Source of the DNA: Hyphomicrobiales bacterium
Lineage (GTDB): Bacteria; Pseudomonadota; Alphaproteobacteria; Rhizobiales; Rhizobiaceae
Length of the DNA: 64,000 nt
Reading direction: 5' to 3'
NCBI GenBank assembly: GCA_900465685.1
Contig: UEGR01000009.1
Location: 65,703 to 129,702, forward strand
Under the pieces are notes generated by a model. That model had not been told where the DNA came from and did no database searches. It saw nothing but the letters and a program-made list of their open reading frames with translations. The translations under genes and the position numbers were made by a program. Below are positions 43,526 through 53,766 of this stretch, piece by piece (position 1 is the stretch's first letter; the number at the start of each line of letters is the position of its first letter).

Positions 43526-44269
43526 TCAGCCCTGCGAAGGCGTGAATCTGGCCACCAGCGCGTGGCTGTCGCCAGGATAGGTGAAGCGCACATGCGTCAC
43601 GGGCAGATCGGCGTTCCAAGTCTGGCGTTCAACGACCAGACAGGGTGAACCCGGCGCAATATCGAGCAATGCAGCGTTTTCCGGCGTGGCCGCTGTGGCG
43701 CGAATGGAGTGCTGTGCACTGCTCCACGGCACACAGGCCACGAGCCACGGACCGGGCGAATGTTCGGAAAAGTCCGCTGCCGCCGCATCCGGCACCGCGT
43801 CCAGATTGATGATGCGTTCTTCCAGCGCGAAAACCCGCTGTCCGGCGTGATGGCGGCAAACCAGATCGATGATCTGCGTGTGGCGCGGAATATCGATCTT
43901 CTGCGCATCGGCTGGCCCGCTCAGACGGTCCCAGCGCTTGAGCAGTTCGAACCGGTACGGCGCGCCGAGCGCTGCAACCTCATCGCGAATATCATGAATT
44001 TCGAGAATGGCGGCCTGCGAACGCGGGAAGGAAACGAAGCTGCCGGACTTGCGCTTGCGCTCAATCAGTCCGGCCTTGGCAAGCTGGGTCAGCGCCTTGT
44101 TCACCGTCATGCGCGAACAGCCATATTGTTCGGTCAGCTCGTGCTCGAACGGGATACGGTGCCCCGGCGCCCATTCCCCCGACAGGATGCGCGATTCAAT
44201 ATCGTCCAAAATACGCTGATGCAGTGAAAGCACCGGACCGTCTTTTGTCGCTGAATCGCCATCCGCCAT
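43526..44269 (-). CDS. hutC: Histidine utilisation repressor HutC
   Basis: A 247-residue GntR-family repressor with an N-terminal winged helix (RIPFEHELTEQYGCSRMTVNKAL, about 38-60) and UTRA domain, whose ligand in HutC is urocanate. The start at 44269 has AAGGGGA seven bases upstream; an in-frame ATG at 44317 overlaps the hutF stop but is less favoured. It is the second gene after hutF. In Brucella HutC is also known to act on the virB promoter; nothing here shows that. Confidence 0.92.
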   Translation of the reverse strand: MADGDSATKDGPVLSLHQRILDDIESRILSGEWAPGHRIPFEHELTEQYGCSRMTVNKALTQLAKAGLIERKRKSGSFVSFPRSQAAILEIHDIRDEVAALGAPYRFELLKRWDRLSGPADAQKIDIPRHTQIIDLVCRHHAGQRVFALEERIINLDAVPDAAAADFSEHSPGPWLVACVPWSSAQHSIRATAATPENAALLDIAPGSPCLVVERQTWNADLPVTHVRFTYPGDSHALVARFTPSQG

Positions 44270-44309
44270 GCCACGTCCCCTTTGTTTTCCCGCTTTTGCC
44301 GGAAATGCG

Positions 44310-45677
44310 TCAGGCAAGCAACTCGCCTATCGCCTTCTGGAAAGCACGCTCGGCCTGATCGCGCAAGCGGTGACGTCCGCCCTCCACCTGTTTCACGCCG
44401 CGTACCCACACATCACTGACCTGCGCGCGACCGGCAAAAATCCAGCCATCCAGCACGGCATCGCCCTTGGCGTGCGGCAGACGCCCGGTATCCAGCGCGA
44501 CAAAATCCGCCGAAGCGCCCAGCTTCAATCCGTCATCGGCGCGACCCATCGCGATGTTGCCGCCGCGCACCGCGCCATCAAACAGGGCGCGCCCCGTGGA
44601 AGCTTCACTTTCGGCCAGCACATTGCGGGCGCGATGATGGAGGCGCTGCGAATATTCCAGCTGACGCAATTCATCGCCAATGCCGATCAGCACATTCGAA
44701 TCCGAACCGACACCGAACTTGCCGCCCGCCTCCGCAAACACCGTTGCATTGAAGGTTCCGTCGCCGAGATTGGCTTCCGTCACAGGGCAGAGACCGGCAA
44801 TCGCCCCGGCCTTGGCCATGCGTCGGGTTTCGTCGTCCGTCATATGGGTCGCATGGATCAGGCACCAGCGCGAGGAAAGATCCTGATTATCGAGAAGCCA
44901 CTCGACCGGACGCTTGCCCGACCAGACAATGCTGTCTTCCACTTCCTTCACCTGCTCGGCCACATGGATATGCACTGGCGTCTCGGGCAGAAGCTTCGTC
45001 ACCCGATTGAGTTCATCCGGCGTCACGGCGCGCAGGCTGTGCGGCGCGACACCAAGAACCGCGCCGTCGAAACCCGACAGCGCCTGTTTGCAGCCTTCGA
45101 TCAGCCGCGCAAAGCGGTCCGGATCGTTGATGAAGCGGCGCTGGCCTTCATTGGGCGCGCTGCCGCCGAAACCCGAATGTGCATAGAAAACCGGAAGCAG
45201 CGTCAGGCCAATGCCTGCCGCCTTCGCGGCAGCGACAATGCGGTCAGCCATTTCGGAGAGATTGGCATAGGGCGTGCCGTCGCGATCATGATGCAGATAA
45301 TGAAATTCGCCGACGCGGGTGAACCCGGCCTCCAGCATGTCGACATAAAGCCGCAATGCCACAACTTCCGCCTGTTCGGGCGACATGGTGAGCGCGAATT
45401 TGTACATGATCTCGCGCCAGCTCCAGAACGAATCGGCAGAGGGGCCGCGCTTTTCAGCAAGCCCCGCCATCCCATACTGGAACGCATGGCTGTGCAGGTT
45501 CGGCATGCCTGCGACAATCGCCGCGTGGCGTTCATCCCCTGCCCCGGCAGCCTTGTCGGCCTCAAGAGAAGTGATCTTTCCATCGGCAATGCCAATGCGG
45601 ACATTCTCGGCCCAGCCATTGTCGAGAAGCGCCTGACCGGCATGGATAAAACGCAGTTCGGGCGTAGCAGCTGACAT
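44310..45677 (-). CDS. hutF: Formimidoylglutamate deiminase HutF
   Basis: A 455-residue amidohydrolase that turns N-formimidoyl-L-glutamate into N-formyl-L-glutamate and ammonia. Metal ligands H62 and H64 are in NLHSHAFQ; HIHVAEQ near 236 and GVGSDSNVLI near 322 complete the site. The start at 45677 has GAGGAG upstream and lies in the divergent hut promoter region. Its presence marks the five-step route through formylglutamate, which HutG then finishes. Confidence 0.93.
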   Translation of the reverse strand: MSAATPELRFIHAGQALLDNGWAENVRIGIADGKITSLEADKAAGAGDERHAAIVAGMPNLHSHAFQYGMAGLAEKRGPSADSFWSWREIMYKFALTMSPEQAEVVALRLYVDMLEAGFTRVGEFHYLHHDRDGTPYANLSEMADRIVAAAKAAGIGLTLLPVFYAHSGFGGSAPNEGQRRFINDPDRFARLIEGCKQALSGFDGAVLGVAPHSLRAVTPDELNRVTKLLPETPVHIHVAEQVKEVEDSIVWSGKRPVEWLLDNQDLSSRWCLIHATHMTDDETRRMAKAGAIAGLCPVTEANLGDGTFNATVFAEAGGKFGVGSDSNVLIGIGDELRQLEYSQRLHHRARNVLAESEASTGRALFDGAVRGGNIAMGRADDGLKLGASADFVALDTGRLPHAKGDAVLDGWIFAGRAQVSDVWVRGVKQVEGGRHRLRDQAERAFQKAIGELLA

Positions 45678-45808
45678 GAATAGGTTCTCCTCAAATGTTC
45701 CCGCACAGACCAGCTCAATATGTTGCCATTCCAACGCGAAAAGCCGTGTCACAGTTTTCAGGCTAGAATGCCATCTTTCAACAGTTCGCTTGTCTGCGCA
45801 TTTTTCTC

Positions 45809-45837
45809 TTGGCTGTTTCAGTAATATGTATATACAT
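45809..45837 (+). promoter_or_regulatory. hutI promoter with HutC-type operator
   Basis: TTGGCT (45809-45814), 16 bases, then TATACA (45831-45836) form a fair promoter. It is overlapped by the perfect palindrome ATGTATATACAT (45826-45837), which resembles the TGTATATACA core of HutC sites. HutC bound there would cover the -10 box of the hutI operon. The region serves hutF in the other direction too. Confidence 0.65.
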
Positions 45838-45869
45838 TATCAAAAAACAGGGGAAGCGAGAAAACGCTC

Positions 45870-47087
45870 ATGCTCAAAAATTCAAGCACCGTTTTTATCA
45901 ATGCGCGCATTGCGACGCTGGACGAAGACGCGGACGGCCTCGGCCTCATCGAGAACGCAGCACTTGCCGTCAAGGACGGTTTGATCGCCTATGTCGGCCC
46001 GCAGTCGGCACTGCCGGAAGACTATGCGACCTTTGACAAAATCGATTGCGAAAACCGGCTGATCACGCCGGGCCTCGTCGATTGTCACACCCATCTCGTT
46101 CATGCCGGAAATCGCGCGCATGAATTCGAGCTGCGCTTGCAGGGCGCTTCCTATGAGGAAGTTGCACGGGCCGGTGGCGGCATTGTTTCCTCGGTCAAGA
46201 ACCTGCGTGCTGCCAGCGAAGACGATCTGGTGCGTGAGACCCTGCCCCGTCTTGATGCGCTGATCGACGAAGGCGTGACCACCGTCGAGGTCAAATCCGG
46301 TTACGGTCTCGATCGCGACAGCGAAATCAAGTCGCTGAAAGCCGCCCGTCGGCTTGGCGAAGAGCGCGACGTGGCAATCCGCACCACTTTCCTTGGCGCG
46401 CACGCACTGCCGCCGGAAATGAATGGCGACAAGGCTGCCTATATCGACAAGATCGTCGATGACATGCTGCCTGCCATTGCAGCCGCGCATCTGGCCGATG
46501 CAGTGGATGGTTTCTGCGAGGGCATCGCCTTCCTGCCGGATGAAATCGCCCGGGTATTCGATGCGGCCAAGGCGCATGGCATCGCGGTCAAGCTTCACGC
46601 CGACCAGCTTTCCAATCTGCATGGCGCAGCCCTTGCCGCATCCTATGGCGCATTGTCCGCCGATCACCTTGAATATACCGATGCGGAAGGTGCTGCCGCC
46701 ATGGCCAAGGCCGGAACAGTGGCCGTGCTGCTTCCCGGCGCTTATTACTTCATCCGCGAAACCCAGAAGCCGCCGGTTGAAGCCTTCCGCGCTGCGGGCA
46801 CAAAGATGGCGCTTGCCACCGACAACAATCCGGGCACATCGCCGCTGACCTCGCTTCTGCTCACCATGAATATGGGCGCAACGCTCTTCCGCATGACGGT
46901 TGATGAATGCATCGCAGGCGTCACCCGTGAGGCTGCACGCGCCCTTGGCATTCTCGATCAGACCGGCACGCTGGAAGTTGGCAAGGATGCCGATCTGGCC
47001 ATCTGGAACGTCGAGCGCCCCGCCGAACTCGTCTACCGTATCGGCTTCAACCCGCTGTGGAAGCGGGTTTTCAAGGGTCGAATTTAA
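45870..47087 (+). CDS. hutI: Imidazolonepropionase HutI
   Basis: A 405-residue zinc amidohydrolase that opens 4-imidazolone-5-propionate to formimidoylglutamate. [20 protein letters not shown] from H73 holds metal ligands H73 and H75 and substrate contacts; [14 protein letters not shown] near 136, [14 protein letters not shown] near 245 and [12 protein letters not shown] near 317 complete the site. It is first of the plus-strand hutIHGUD operon; hutH follows after 48 bases. Confidence 0.95.
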   Translation: MLKNSSTVFINARIATLDEDADGLGLIENAALAVKDGLIAYVGPQSALPEDYATFDKIDCENRLITPGLVDCHTHLVHAGNRAHEFELRLQGASYEEVARAGGGIVSSVKNLRAASEDDLVRETLPRLDALIDEGVTTVEVKSGYGLDRDSEIKSLKAARRLGEERDVAIRTTFLGAHALPPEMNGDKAAYIDKIVDDMLPAIAAAHLADAVDGFCEGIAFLPDEIARVFDAAKAHGIAVKLHADQLSNLHGAALAASYGALSADHLEYTDAEGAAAMAKAGTVAVLLPGAYYFIRETQKPPVEAFRAAGTKMALATDNNPGTSPLTSLLLTMNMGATLFRMTVDECIAGVTREAARALGILDQTGTLEVGKDADLAIWNVERPAELVYRIGFNPLWKRVFKGRI

Positions 47088-47135
47088 TATTGTCCGTATG
47101 GGCCTGGCCCATACGGGAACCCAACGGAGCCTTTC

Positions 47136-48671
47136 ATGACCATTATCCTCAAGCCCGGTTCTGTTCCGCTTGAAACGCTGGAAACAATATATCGCGATGC
47201 GGTTCCCGTCCGCATCGACCCCGCATTTCATGCCGGTGTTGAAAAAGCCGCTGCGCGCATTGCAGAAATCGCAGCAGGCGACGAGCCGGTTTACGGCATC
47301 AATACCGGCTTCGGCAAACTCGCCTCAATCCGCATCGCGCCCGGCGATGTCGCCACGCTTCAGCGCAACCTGATCCTGTCGCATTGCTGCGGCGTCGGCG
47401 ATGCGCTGCCGGAAAACATCGTGCGCCTCATCATGGCGCTGAAGCTGATTTCGCTCGGTCGCGGTGCGTCCGGCGTGCGGCTTGAAGTCATCACGCTTCT
47501 CGAAGACATGCTGGCAAAAGGCGTGATCCCGATGATCCCGGAAAAGGGTTCTGTCGGCGCGTCCGGCGACCTTGCGCCGCTGGCCCACATGACTGCCGCC
47601 ATGATCGGCGAAGGTGAAGCCTTCTATCAGGGCGAACGCCTCTCCGGCGCAAAGGCGCTGGAAAAGGCTGGCCTGAAGCCGGTCGTGCTTGCCGCCAAGG
47701 AAGGGCTGGCGCTGATCAACGGCACGCAGACATCGACGGCCCTCGCACTGGCGGGTCTGTTCCGCGCTCATCGCGCAGCGCAGACGGCTCTGATCACCGG
47801 CGCACTGTCCACCGATGCCGCCATGGGATCCGATGCCCCGTTCCACGAGGAAATCCACACGCTGCGCGGCCATAAGGGCCAGATCGATGCTGGCCGTGCA
47901 TTGCGCGCCCTGCTCGACGGTTCGGTCATTCGCCAGAGCCATCTTGAAGGCGACCAGCGCGTGCAGGACCCCTATTGCATCCGTTGCCAGCCGCAGGTCG
48001 ATGGCGCTTGCCTCGACATTCTGCGACAGGCCGCCCGCACGCTGGAAATCGAAGCCAACGCGGTTACCGACAATCCGCTGGTTCTCTCGGATGGACGCGC
48101 CGTATCGGGCGGCAACTTCCACGCCGAACCTGTCGCCTTCGCCGCCGACCAGATTGCGCTTGCCGTCTGCGAAATCGGCGCAATCGCCCAGCGCCGTATC
48201 GCGCTGCTGGTCGATCCGGCGCTGTCCTTCGGCCTGCCGGCTTTCCTCGCCCGCAAGCCGGGGCTCAATTCCGGCCTGATGATCGCAGAAGTCACCTCTG
48301 CCGCGTTGATGAGCGAAAACAAGCAGATGGCGCATCCGGCTTCCGTCGATTCCACGCCAACCTCCGCCAATCAGGAAGACCATGTGTCCATGGCCTGCCA
48401 TGGCGCGCGCCGCCTGTTGCAGATGACCGCCAATCTCAATGCCATCATCGGCATCGAAGCCCTGACCGGCGGACTGGGCGTCGAGCTGCGCGAGCCGCTA
48501 ACCACCAGCCCGGAACTGGCCAAGGTCATCGCCGTGTTGCGCGGGCGCGTGCCGACGCTGGAAGACGACCGCTATATGGCCGACGACCTCAAGAATGCCG
48601 CCGATCTGGTGGCTGACGGTGCGCTTGCCGGTGCGGTTTCGAGCGGCATCCTACCTGCACTGGAGGCGTGA
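47136..48671 (+). CDS. hutH: Histidine ammonia-lyase HutH
   Basis: A 511-residue enzyme that removes ammonia from L-histidine to give urocanate, the first step of the pathway. The Ala-Ser-Gly triplet that makes the MIO cofactor is A142-S143-G144 in [14 protein letters not shown], and [10 protein letters not shown] (53-62) supplies the catalytic tyrosine. Length is normal for the family. Its stop overlaps the region of the hutG start. Confidence 0.96.
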   Translation: MTIILKPGSVPLETLETIYRDAVPVRIDPAFHAGVEKAAARIAEIAAGDEPVYGINTGFGKLASIRIAPGDVATLQRNLILSHCCGVGDALPENIVRLIMALKLISLGRGASGVRLEVITLLEDMLAKGVIPMIPEKGSVGASGDLAPLAHMTAAMIGEGEAFYQGERLSGAKALEKAGLKPVVLAAKEGLALINGTQTSTALALAGLFRAHRAAQTALITGALSTDAAMGSDAPFHEEIHTLRGHKGQIDAGRALRALLDGSVIRQSHLEGDQRVQDPYCIRCQPQVDGACLDILRQAARTLEIEANAVTDNPLVLSDGRAVSGGNFHAEPVAFAADQIALAVCEIGAIAQRRIALLVDPALSFGLPAFLARKPGLNSGLMIAEVTSAALMSENKQMAHPASVDSTPTSANQEDHVSMACHGARRLLQMTANLNAIIGIEALTGGLGVELREPLTTSPELAKVIAVLRGRVPTLEDDRYMADDLKNAADLVADGALAGAVSSGILPALEA

Positions 48672-48673
48672 TC

Positions 48674-49474
48674 ATGAGTCCGTTTGAAGTTCGTCAGGGA
48701 ACATCGCCGGTCATTATCGGCCTGTCGCACACCGGAACCGATGTGCCGCAGGATATCTGGGCTCGTCTCAACGACAATGGCAAAATTCTTGCCGATACCG
48801 ACTGGCATATTCACAAGCTCTATGACGATCTCATCGACGACGCGACCATGGTGCGTGCAACCTTCCATCGCTATTGCATCGATGCCAATCGCGATCCGGC
48901 GGGCGCAAGCCTCTATCCGGGACAGAACACCACGACGCTGATTCCGGAAACCGACTTTGACGGGCTTTCGATCTGGAAGGATGGAGAAGCGCCGACCGAG
49001 GCCGATATTGCCGACCGCACAGCGCGTTTTCACAAGCCCTATCATGAGGCGCTGGCCGCCGAGATCGAGCGCGTAAAGGCAATCCACGGCGTCGCCATCC
49101 TCTATGACTGCCATTCGATCCGCTCGCATATTCCGTTCCTGTTTGAAGGTAAATTGCCCGATTTCAACATCGGCACGGATATGGGCAAGACCTGCGATCC
49201 GAGGATCGAGGCGGCAGCTGTCGAAGTAACCGCCAAGGCAGATGGTTACACGTCGATCCTCAATGGCCGTTTCAAAGGCGGCTGGACGACGCGCCATTAC
49301 GGCAAGCCGGAAACCGGCGTCCACGCCATCCAGATGGAGCTTGCCCAATCGACCCATCTTGTAACCGAAGCCGTTCCCTTCGCCTATGATCAGGCCAAGG
49401 CAGACAAGCTGCGCGTCCATCTCAAAACCCTTTTGCAGCGACTGGAAAAAATCGCGCACGAACTCAAATCCTGA
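48674..49474 (+). CDS. hutG: N-formylglutamate deformylase HutG
   Basis: A 266-residue amidohydrolase that releases formate and L-glutamate from N-formylglutamate, the last step. Visible motifs are [13 protein letters not shown] near 16 and [16 protein letters not shown] near 140. The ATG at 48674 lies seven bases after GGAGG; a GTG at 48668 overlaps the hutH stop and has poorer spacing. It occurs together with HutF, as expected for the deiminase/deformylase variant. Confidence 0.93.
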   Translation: MSPFEVRQGTSPVIIGLSHTGTDVPQDIWARLNDNGKILADTDWHIHKLYDDLIDDATMVRATFHRYCIDANRDPAGASLYPGQNTTTLIPETDFDGLSIWKDGEAPTEADIADRTARFHKPYHEALAAEIERVKAIHGVAILYDCHSIRSHIPFLFEGKLPDFNIGTDMGKTCDPRIEAAAVEVTAKADGYTSILNGRFKGGWTTRHYGKPETGVHAIQMELAQSTHLVTEAVPFAYDQAKADKLRVHLKTLLQRLEKIAHELKS

Positions 49475-49484
49475 GGAGAACACC

Positions 49485-51158
49485 ATGTCGAACCCACGCC
49501 ATAATGAGCGCGAAGTCCGAGCGCCGCGCGGAGACGAACTCAACGCCAAGAGCTGGCTGACCGAAGCGCCGCTGCGCATGCTGATGAACAATCTCGACCC
49601 CGACGTGGCCGAGCGCCCGCATGAGCTGGTGGTCTATGGCGGCATTGGCCGCGCTGCCCGCACCTGGGACGATTTCGACCGCATCGTTGCGACCCTCAAG
49701 ACGCTCAATGAAGATGAAACCCTGCTCGTGCAGTCGGGCAAGCCGGTCGGCGTTTTCCGCACCCACAAGGATGCGCCGCGTGTTCTGATCGCCAATTCCA
49801 ACCTCGTGCCGCATTGGGCAACCTGGGATCATTTCAACGAACTGGATAAGAAGGGTCTCGCCATGTATGGCCAGATGACCGCCGGTTCTTGGATCTATAT
49901 CGGTGCGCAGGGCATCGTTCAGGGCACTTACGAAACCTTTGTCGAAGCCGGTCGCCAGCATTTTGACGGCAACCTCACCGGCAAGTGGATTCTGACCGGC
50001 GGCCTCGGCGGCATGGGCGGCGCGCAGCCTCTGGCGGCGGTGATGGCTGGCGCCTGCTGCCTCGCCGTCGAATGCGACGAGACCCGCGCCGATTTCCGTC
50101 TGCGCACCCGTTATGTCGATGAAAAGACCCACAGTCTCGACGAAGCGCTGGCCAGGATCGATGCCTGGACCAAGGCAGGCGAGGCAAAGTCCATTGCGCT
50201 GATCGGCAATGCGGCTGAAATCTTCCCGGAACTCGTCAAGCGCGGCGTGAAGCCGGATATCGTGACCGACCAGACCTCCGCGCATGATCCGGTGCATGGC
50301 TATCTGCCGCTCGGCTGGACCGTCGCCGAATGGCGCGCCAAGCAGGAGAGCGATCCGAAAGCCGTCGAAAAAGCCGCGCGCGCTTCGATGAAGCTGCATG
50401 TGCAGGCAATGGTCGACTTCTGGAATATGGGCATTCCAACCCTCGATTATGGCAATAATATTCGCCAGATGGCACTGGAAGAAGGCCTCGAAGACGCCTT
50501 TGCCTTCCCCGGCTTCGTGCCGGCCTATATCCGCCCGCTATTCTGCCGCGGCATCGGTCCGTTCCGTTGGGCGGCCCTTTCCGGCGATCCGGAAGATATT
50601 GCGAAGACCGACGCCAAGGTGAAGGAACTGCTGCCGGACAACAAGCATCTGCACAACTGGCTCGACATGGCGAAAGAACGCATCGCGTTTCAGGGCCTGC
50701 CAGCACGCATTTGCTGGGTTGGCCTCGGCGACCGCCATCGCCTCGGCCTTGCCTTCAACGAAATGGTCCGCAATGGCGAGCTGAAAGCGCCTATCGTCAT
50801 CGGTCGCGACCATCTCGATAGCGGCTCGGTCGCTTCGCCAAACCGCGAAACGGAAGCCATGAAAGACGGTTCGGATGCCGTGTCCGACTGGCCACTCCTC
50901 AACGCCCTCCTCAACACCGCTTCAGGTGCAACCTGGGTGTCACTGCATCATGGCGGCGGCGTCGGCATGGGCTTCAGCCAGCATTCGGGCATGGTCATCT
51001 GCTGCGACGGCACGGAAGATGCGGACCGCCGTCTGGAGCGCGTTCTGTGGAACGACCCGGCCACCGGCGTCATGCGCCATGCCGATGCGGGCTATGAAGT
51101 CGCGCTCGATTGGGCCAAGCAGCAGGGCCTGCGCTTGCCCGGCATTCTTGGGAACTGA
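49485..51158 (+). CDS. hutU: Urocanate hydratase HutU
   Basis: A 557-residue enzyme that hydrates urocanate to imidazolonepropionate with tightly bound NAD. Markers are [15 protein letters not shown] near 46, the glycine-rich NAD segment [15 protein letters not shown] near 169, [17 protein letters not shown] near 353 with the catalytic cysteine region, and [15 protein letters not shown] near 487. GAGGAGAACACC precedes its start, ten bases after hutG. Length equals the family norm. Confidence 0.95.
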   Translation: MSNPRHNEREVRAPRGDELNAKSWLTEAPLRMLMNNLDPDVAERPHELVVYGGIGRAARTWDDFDRIVATLKTLNEDETLLVQSGKPVGVFRTHKDAPRVLIANSNLVPHWATWDHFNELDKKGLAMYGQMTAGSWIYIGAQGIVQGTYETFVEAGRQHFDGNLTGKWILTGGLGGMGGAQPLAAVMAGACCLAVECDETRADFRLRTRYVDEKTHSLDEALARIDAWTKAGEAKSIALIGNAAEIFPELVKRGVKPDIVTDQTSAHDPVHGYLPLGWTVAEWRAKQESDPKAVEKAARASMKLHVQAMVDFWNMGIPTLDYGNNIRQMALEEGLEDAFAFPGFVPAYIRPLFCRGIGPFRWAALSGDPEDIAKTDAKVKELLPDNKHLHNWLDMAKERIAFQGLPARICWVGLGDRHRLGLAFNEMVRNGELKAPIVIGRDHLDSGSVASPNRETEAMKDGSDAVSDWPLLNALLNTASGATWVSLHHGGGVGMGFSQHSGMVICCDGTEDADRRLERVLWNDPATGVMRHADAGYEVALDWAKQQGLRLPGILGN

Positions 51159-51164
51159 GGTCGA

Positions 51165-51764
51165 ATGGCCGTCACTCTTCTCAAGGCCGAAAATCATCGC
51201 CGCATGCCGTGGAAAAACGGCGGCGGCGTGACGGTTGAGATCGCCGTCCACCCGCAAGGCGCGTCAGTCGATGATTTCGACTGGCGTATTTCTATGGCAA
51301 CCGTCGCAAATGACGGCCCATTTTCCGTCTTTCCCGGTATCGACCGAACATTGTCGGTGCTGGAGGGCGACGGCATCCTGCTCGATGTCGACGGACAGGC
51401 GAGCACCCTCACCCGCGAAAGCACCCCCTTGGCTTTTGCGGCTGACAGCCGTTCGGCAGCGCGCCTGATCGGCTCCGCCATCACCGACCTCAATGTCATG
51501 ACCCGACGCACGCGCTATACGCATCGCGTCCGCCGCATCACCGGGAGCAATGCTGCGGCGACATTGGAAACCGGAACTTCGGGCGAGACGATGCTTATTT
51601 TCTGTGCAGAAGGAGAGTTTGCACTCCAGACCGACACGGGAATCGCGCATCTCGGTCCGCATGACGCGGCGATCCTGGCTGCGCCTGTCAAAAATTCCGT
51701 TGAACTTAAGGGTAAGGGAGACCTGTTCCTGATCACGATTACTGCAATCGGATCAGACGCTTAA
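51165..51764 (+). CDS. hutD: HutD family protein
   Basis: A 199-residue cupin-fold protein. MPWKNGGGVTVEIAVHPQG (residues 14-32), DFDWRISMATVANDGPFSVF near 38 and PGIDRTLSVLEG near 58 are HutD hallmarks. In Pseudomonas HutD is thought to set an upper limit on hut activity, perhaps by binding an intermediate. It is the last hut enzyme-side gene, six bases after hutU, so co-translated. Confidence 0.9.
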   Translation: MAVTLLKAENHRRMPWKNGGGVTVEIAVHPQGASVDDFDWRISMATVANDGPFSVFPGIDRTLSVLEGDGILLDVDGQASTLTRESTPLAFAADSRSAARLIGSAITDLNVMTRRTRYTHRVRRITGSNAAATLETGTSGETMLIFCAEGEFALQTDTGIAHLGPHDAAILAAPVKNSVELKGKGDLFLITITAIGSDA

Positions 51765-51838
51765 ATAAATTCCCGCCAGAAATGCCCGCAAAGAAATCTT
51801 TGTCTGCCTCTCTGGACAGGAAATACGGTCCTGCTAAT

Positions 51839-51869
51839 TTGCTGAGATCGATATGTATAGGCTTATAAA
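51839..51869 (+). promoter_or_regulatory. Promoter and HutC-like half-site for the ABC operon
   Basis: TTGCTG (51839-51844) and TATAAA (51864-51869) give a poor 19-base spacing. Between them ATATGTATA at 51851-51859 is the same 9-mer as at 45824-45832 in the hutI promoter, and TTATAAAC beyond it can form the other weak half. This suggests HutC control of the importer. Confidence 0.45.
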
Positions 51870-51890
51870 CACATAAAAGGGGTACTATTC

Positions 51891-52835
51891 ATGAAAAAAT
51901 CGTGGTTTGCCGGTGTTGCGCTGGCAGCATTCGCTTTCGCATCGGCAGCACATGCTGAGACAGCCGTTTCCATCGGCTTTTCCGGCTGGACGGGTTTTGG
52001 CCCGCTGACGCTGGCCAAGGAAGCCGGCATTTTCAAGAAGCACGGACTGGACGTGACGCTGAACAAAATCCCGCAGGCGAGCCGCCATCTGGCGCTGGCA
52101 TCGGGAGACATTCAGTGCGCAGCCACCACCGTTGAAACCTGGATCGTCTGGAACGCTGTTGGTGTGAAGTCCAAGCAGATTTTCCAAATGGACAAGTCCT
52201 ATGGTGCTGACGGCATTGCAGTGCGCGCCGACGTCAACTCCTTCGCCGATCTGAAGGGCAAGACGATTGCGGCTTCTGCACCGGGCACCTCGCCTTACTT
52301 CCTGCTGGCCTTCATGCTCGCCAAAAACGGCATGACCACCAAGGATGTGAAGGTCGTCAACATGGAGCCGGGACCGGCAGCACAGGCTTTTGTGGCTGGC
52401 CAGAACGACGCCGCCATGACCTACGAGCCTTATCTCTCGACAGTGCGTGCGGCGCCTGACAAGGGCAAGATTCTCGCCACGACGCTCGACTATCCGGCTG
52501 TGACGGATACGGTTGGTTGCACACCTGCCTTCCTCGAAAAGAACCCGGAAGCTGCCAAGGCGCTTGCCGACAGCTATTTCGAAGCGCTGGACATGATCGC
52601 TGCCGACAAGGACAAGGCCTATGAAATCATGGGCAAGGACGTGAAGCAGTCGGGCAAGGAGTTTGGTGCCTCTGCCGAATATCTGCGCTGGCAGGACAAG
52701 GCTGCCAACCACAAGTTCTTCGATGGCGAGTTCAAGGAATTCACCGCTGAAGCAGCTGATCTGCTGTTGCAAGCTGGCGTGATCAAGTCGAAGCCGAACC
52801 TCGATGACATCGTGGATACGAGCTTCATCAAGTAA
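51891..52835 (+). CDS. ABC substrate-binding protein (NitT/TauT type)
   Basis: A 314-residue periplasmic protein with signal peptide 1-22 (AHA cut). The mature part SIGFSGWTGFGPLTLAKEAGIFKKHG and the string LKGKTIAASAPGTSPYFLLAFML near 119 are typical of the nitrate/taurine/thiamine-precursor binding family. Its place directly after hutD with a HutC-like site upstream suggests import of histidine, urocanate or a related imidazole compound. Classical histidine importers (HutX or HisJ type) look different, so the ligand is inference. Confidence 0.85.
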   Translation: MKKSWFAGVALAAFAFASAAHAETAVSIGFSGWTGFGPLTLAKEAGIFKKHGLDVTLNKIPQASRHLALASGDIQCAATTVETWIVWNAVGVKSKQIFQMDKSYGADGIAVRADVNSFADLKGKTIAASAPGTSPYFLLAFMLAKNGMTTKDVKVVNMEPGPAAQAFVAGQNDAAMTYEPYLSTVRAAPDKGKILATTLDYPAVTDTVGCTPAFLEKNPEAAKALADSYFEALDMIAADKDKAYEIMGKDVKQSGKEFGASAEYLRWQDKAANHKFFDGEFKEFTAEAADLLLQAGVIKSKPNLDDIVDTSFIK

Positions 52836-52869
52836 GATCGCTTTCTGGAACGCAGCTCGAACGGCATGA

Positions 52870-52933
52870 AACGCTTTTCGGGCAAAGCGTTCAAAACAGA
52901 TAGTGAGTGCTGTTCCGGGCGGCGACGCCCGGA
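52870..52933 (+). other. Two stem-loops between binding-protein and permease genes
   Basis: AACGCTTT-TCGGGC-AAAGCGTT (52870-52891) and TCCGGGC-GGCGAC-GCCCGGA (52914-52933) lie in the 157-base spacer. Such hairpins often stabilise the binding-protein part of an mRNA and limit read-through into the permease gene. Confidence 0.55.
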
Positions 52934-52992
52934 CCGACCTCTCCCCTTCCGTCTCTCTTTGAAGACGGGCGCGCGACTGAACGGACAATGAC

Positions 52993-53766
52993 ATGCAGCC
53001 TTTGCAGCCGATAGGCAACACGACCCGGGTCTTACTGGGCATCCTGTTTTTCATTCTATTTTTTGTATTCTGGGGCATTGCCACGCTTGGCGGCTTTGTC
53101 TCCGCCACCTTCCTCGCCGATCCGATCACCATGGTCAAAGACGGCTACGACCTCATCGCCAATCAGGGCTTCCTGTCCGATATCGGCATGACGGTCTGGC
53201 GCGTGCTGGGCGGCTTCGTGCTGGCAAGCCTCGTTGCCATTCCGGTCGGTGTGGCCATGGGCGCCTACAAGCCCATCGAAGCACTGCTGGAGCCTTTCGT
53301 CTCCTTTGCGCGCTATCTGCCTGCTTCGGCTTTCGTGCCGCTCCTGATCCTCTGGGCTGGCATCGGCGAAACCCAGAAGCTGCTCGTTATCTTCATCGGC
53401 GCGGTTTTCCAGATCATTCTTATGATCGCCGTCATCGTCGCCAATACCCGCCGCGATCTGGTGGAAGCAGCCTATACGCTCGGCGCGTCCAACAGCGGGA
53501 TCATCCGCCGCGTGCTCATGCCTGCCAGCGCACCCGACATTGCTGAAACACTGCGTCTCGTGCTCGGCTGGGCATGGACCTATGTGATCGTGGCCGAACT
53601 CATCGGCGCATCGTCGGGTATCGGCTATATGATCATCAACAGCCAGGCGCTGATGGCCACTGGCCAGATCATTTTCGGCATCATCATCATCGGCGTCATC
53701 GGCCTGATTTCCGATCTTGCCTTCAAATATTTCAACCGCTGGCTCTTTGCATGGAGGTTCGCATAA
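52993..53766 (+). CDS. ABC transporter permease (NitT/TauT type)
   Basis: A 257-residue inner-membrane protein with about six helices. The EAA loop VEAAYTLGASNSGIIRRVLMP lies near 157-177, and LPASAFVPLLILWAGIGETQKL near 111 is the family signature before it. It uses the TAATG overlap to start the ATPase gene one base later, so the two are translated together. Confidence 0.9.
   Translation: MQPLQPIGNTTRVLLGILFFILFFVFWGIATLGGFVSATFLADPITMVKDGYDLIANQGFLSDIGMTVWRVLGGFVLASLVAIPVGVAMGAYKPIEALLEPFVSFARYLPASAFVPLLILWAGIGETQKLLVIFIGAVFQIILMIAVIVANTRRDLVEAAYTLGASNSGIIRRVLMPASAPDIAETLRLVLGWAWTYVIVAELIGASSGIGYMIINSQALMATGQIIFGIIIIGVIGLISDLAFKYFNRWLFAWRFA

Noticed and set aside
43526-44269. HutC considered as regulator of the nearby transaminase
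   Set aside because: The transaminase has a divergent XRE-cupin regulator of its own and a strong terminator, and no HutC-like site is seen in front of it.
45882-47231. A 449-codon minus-strand frame over hutI
   Set aside because: Shadow of hutI; its start would lie inside hutH and there is no ribosome site.
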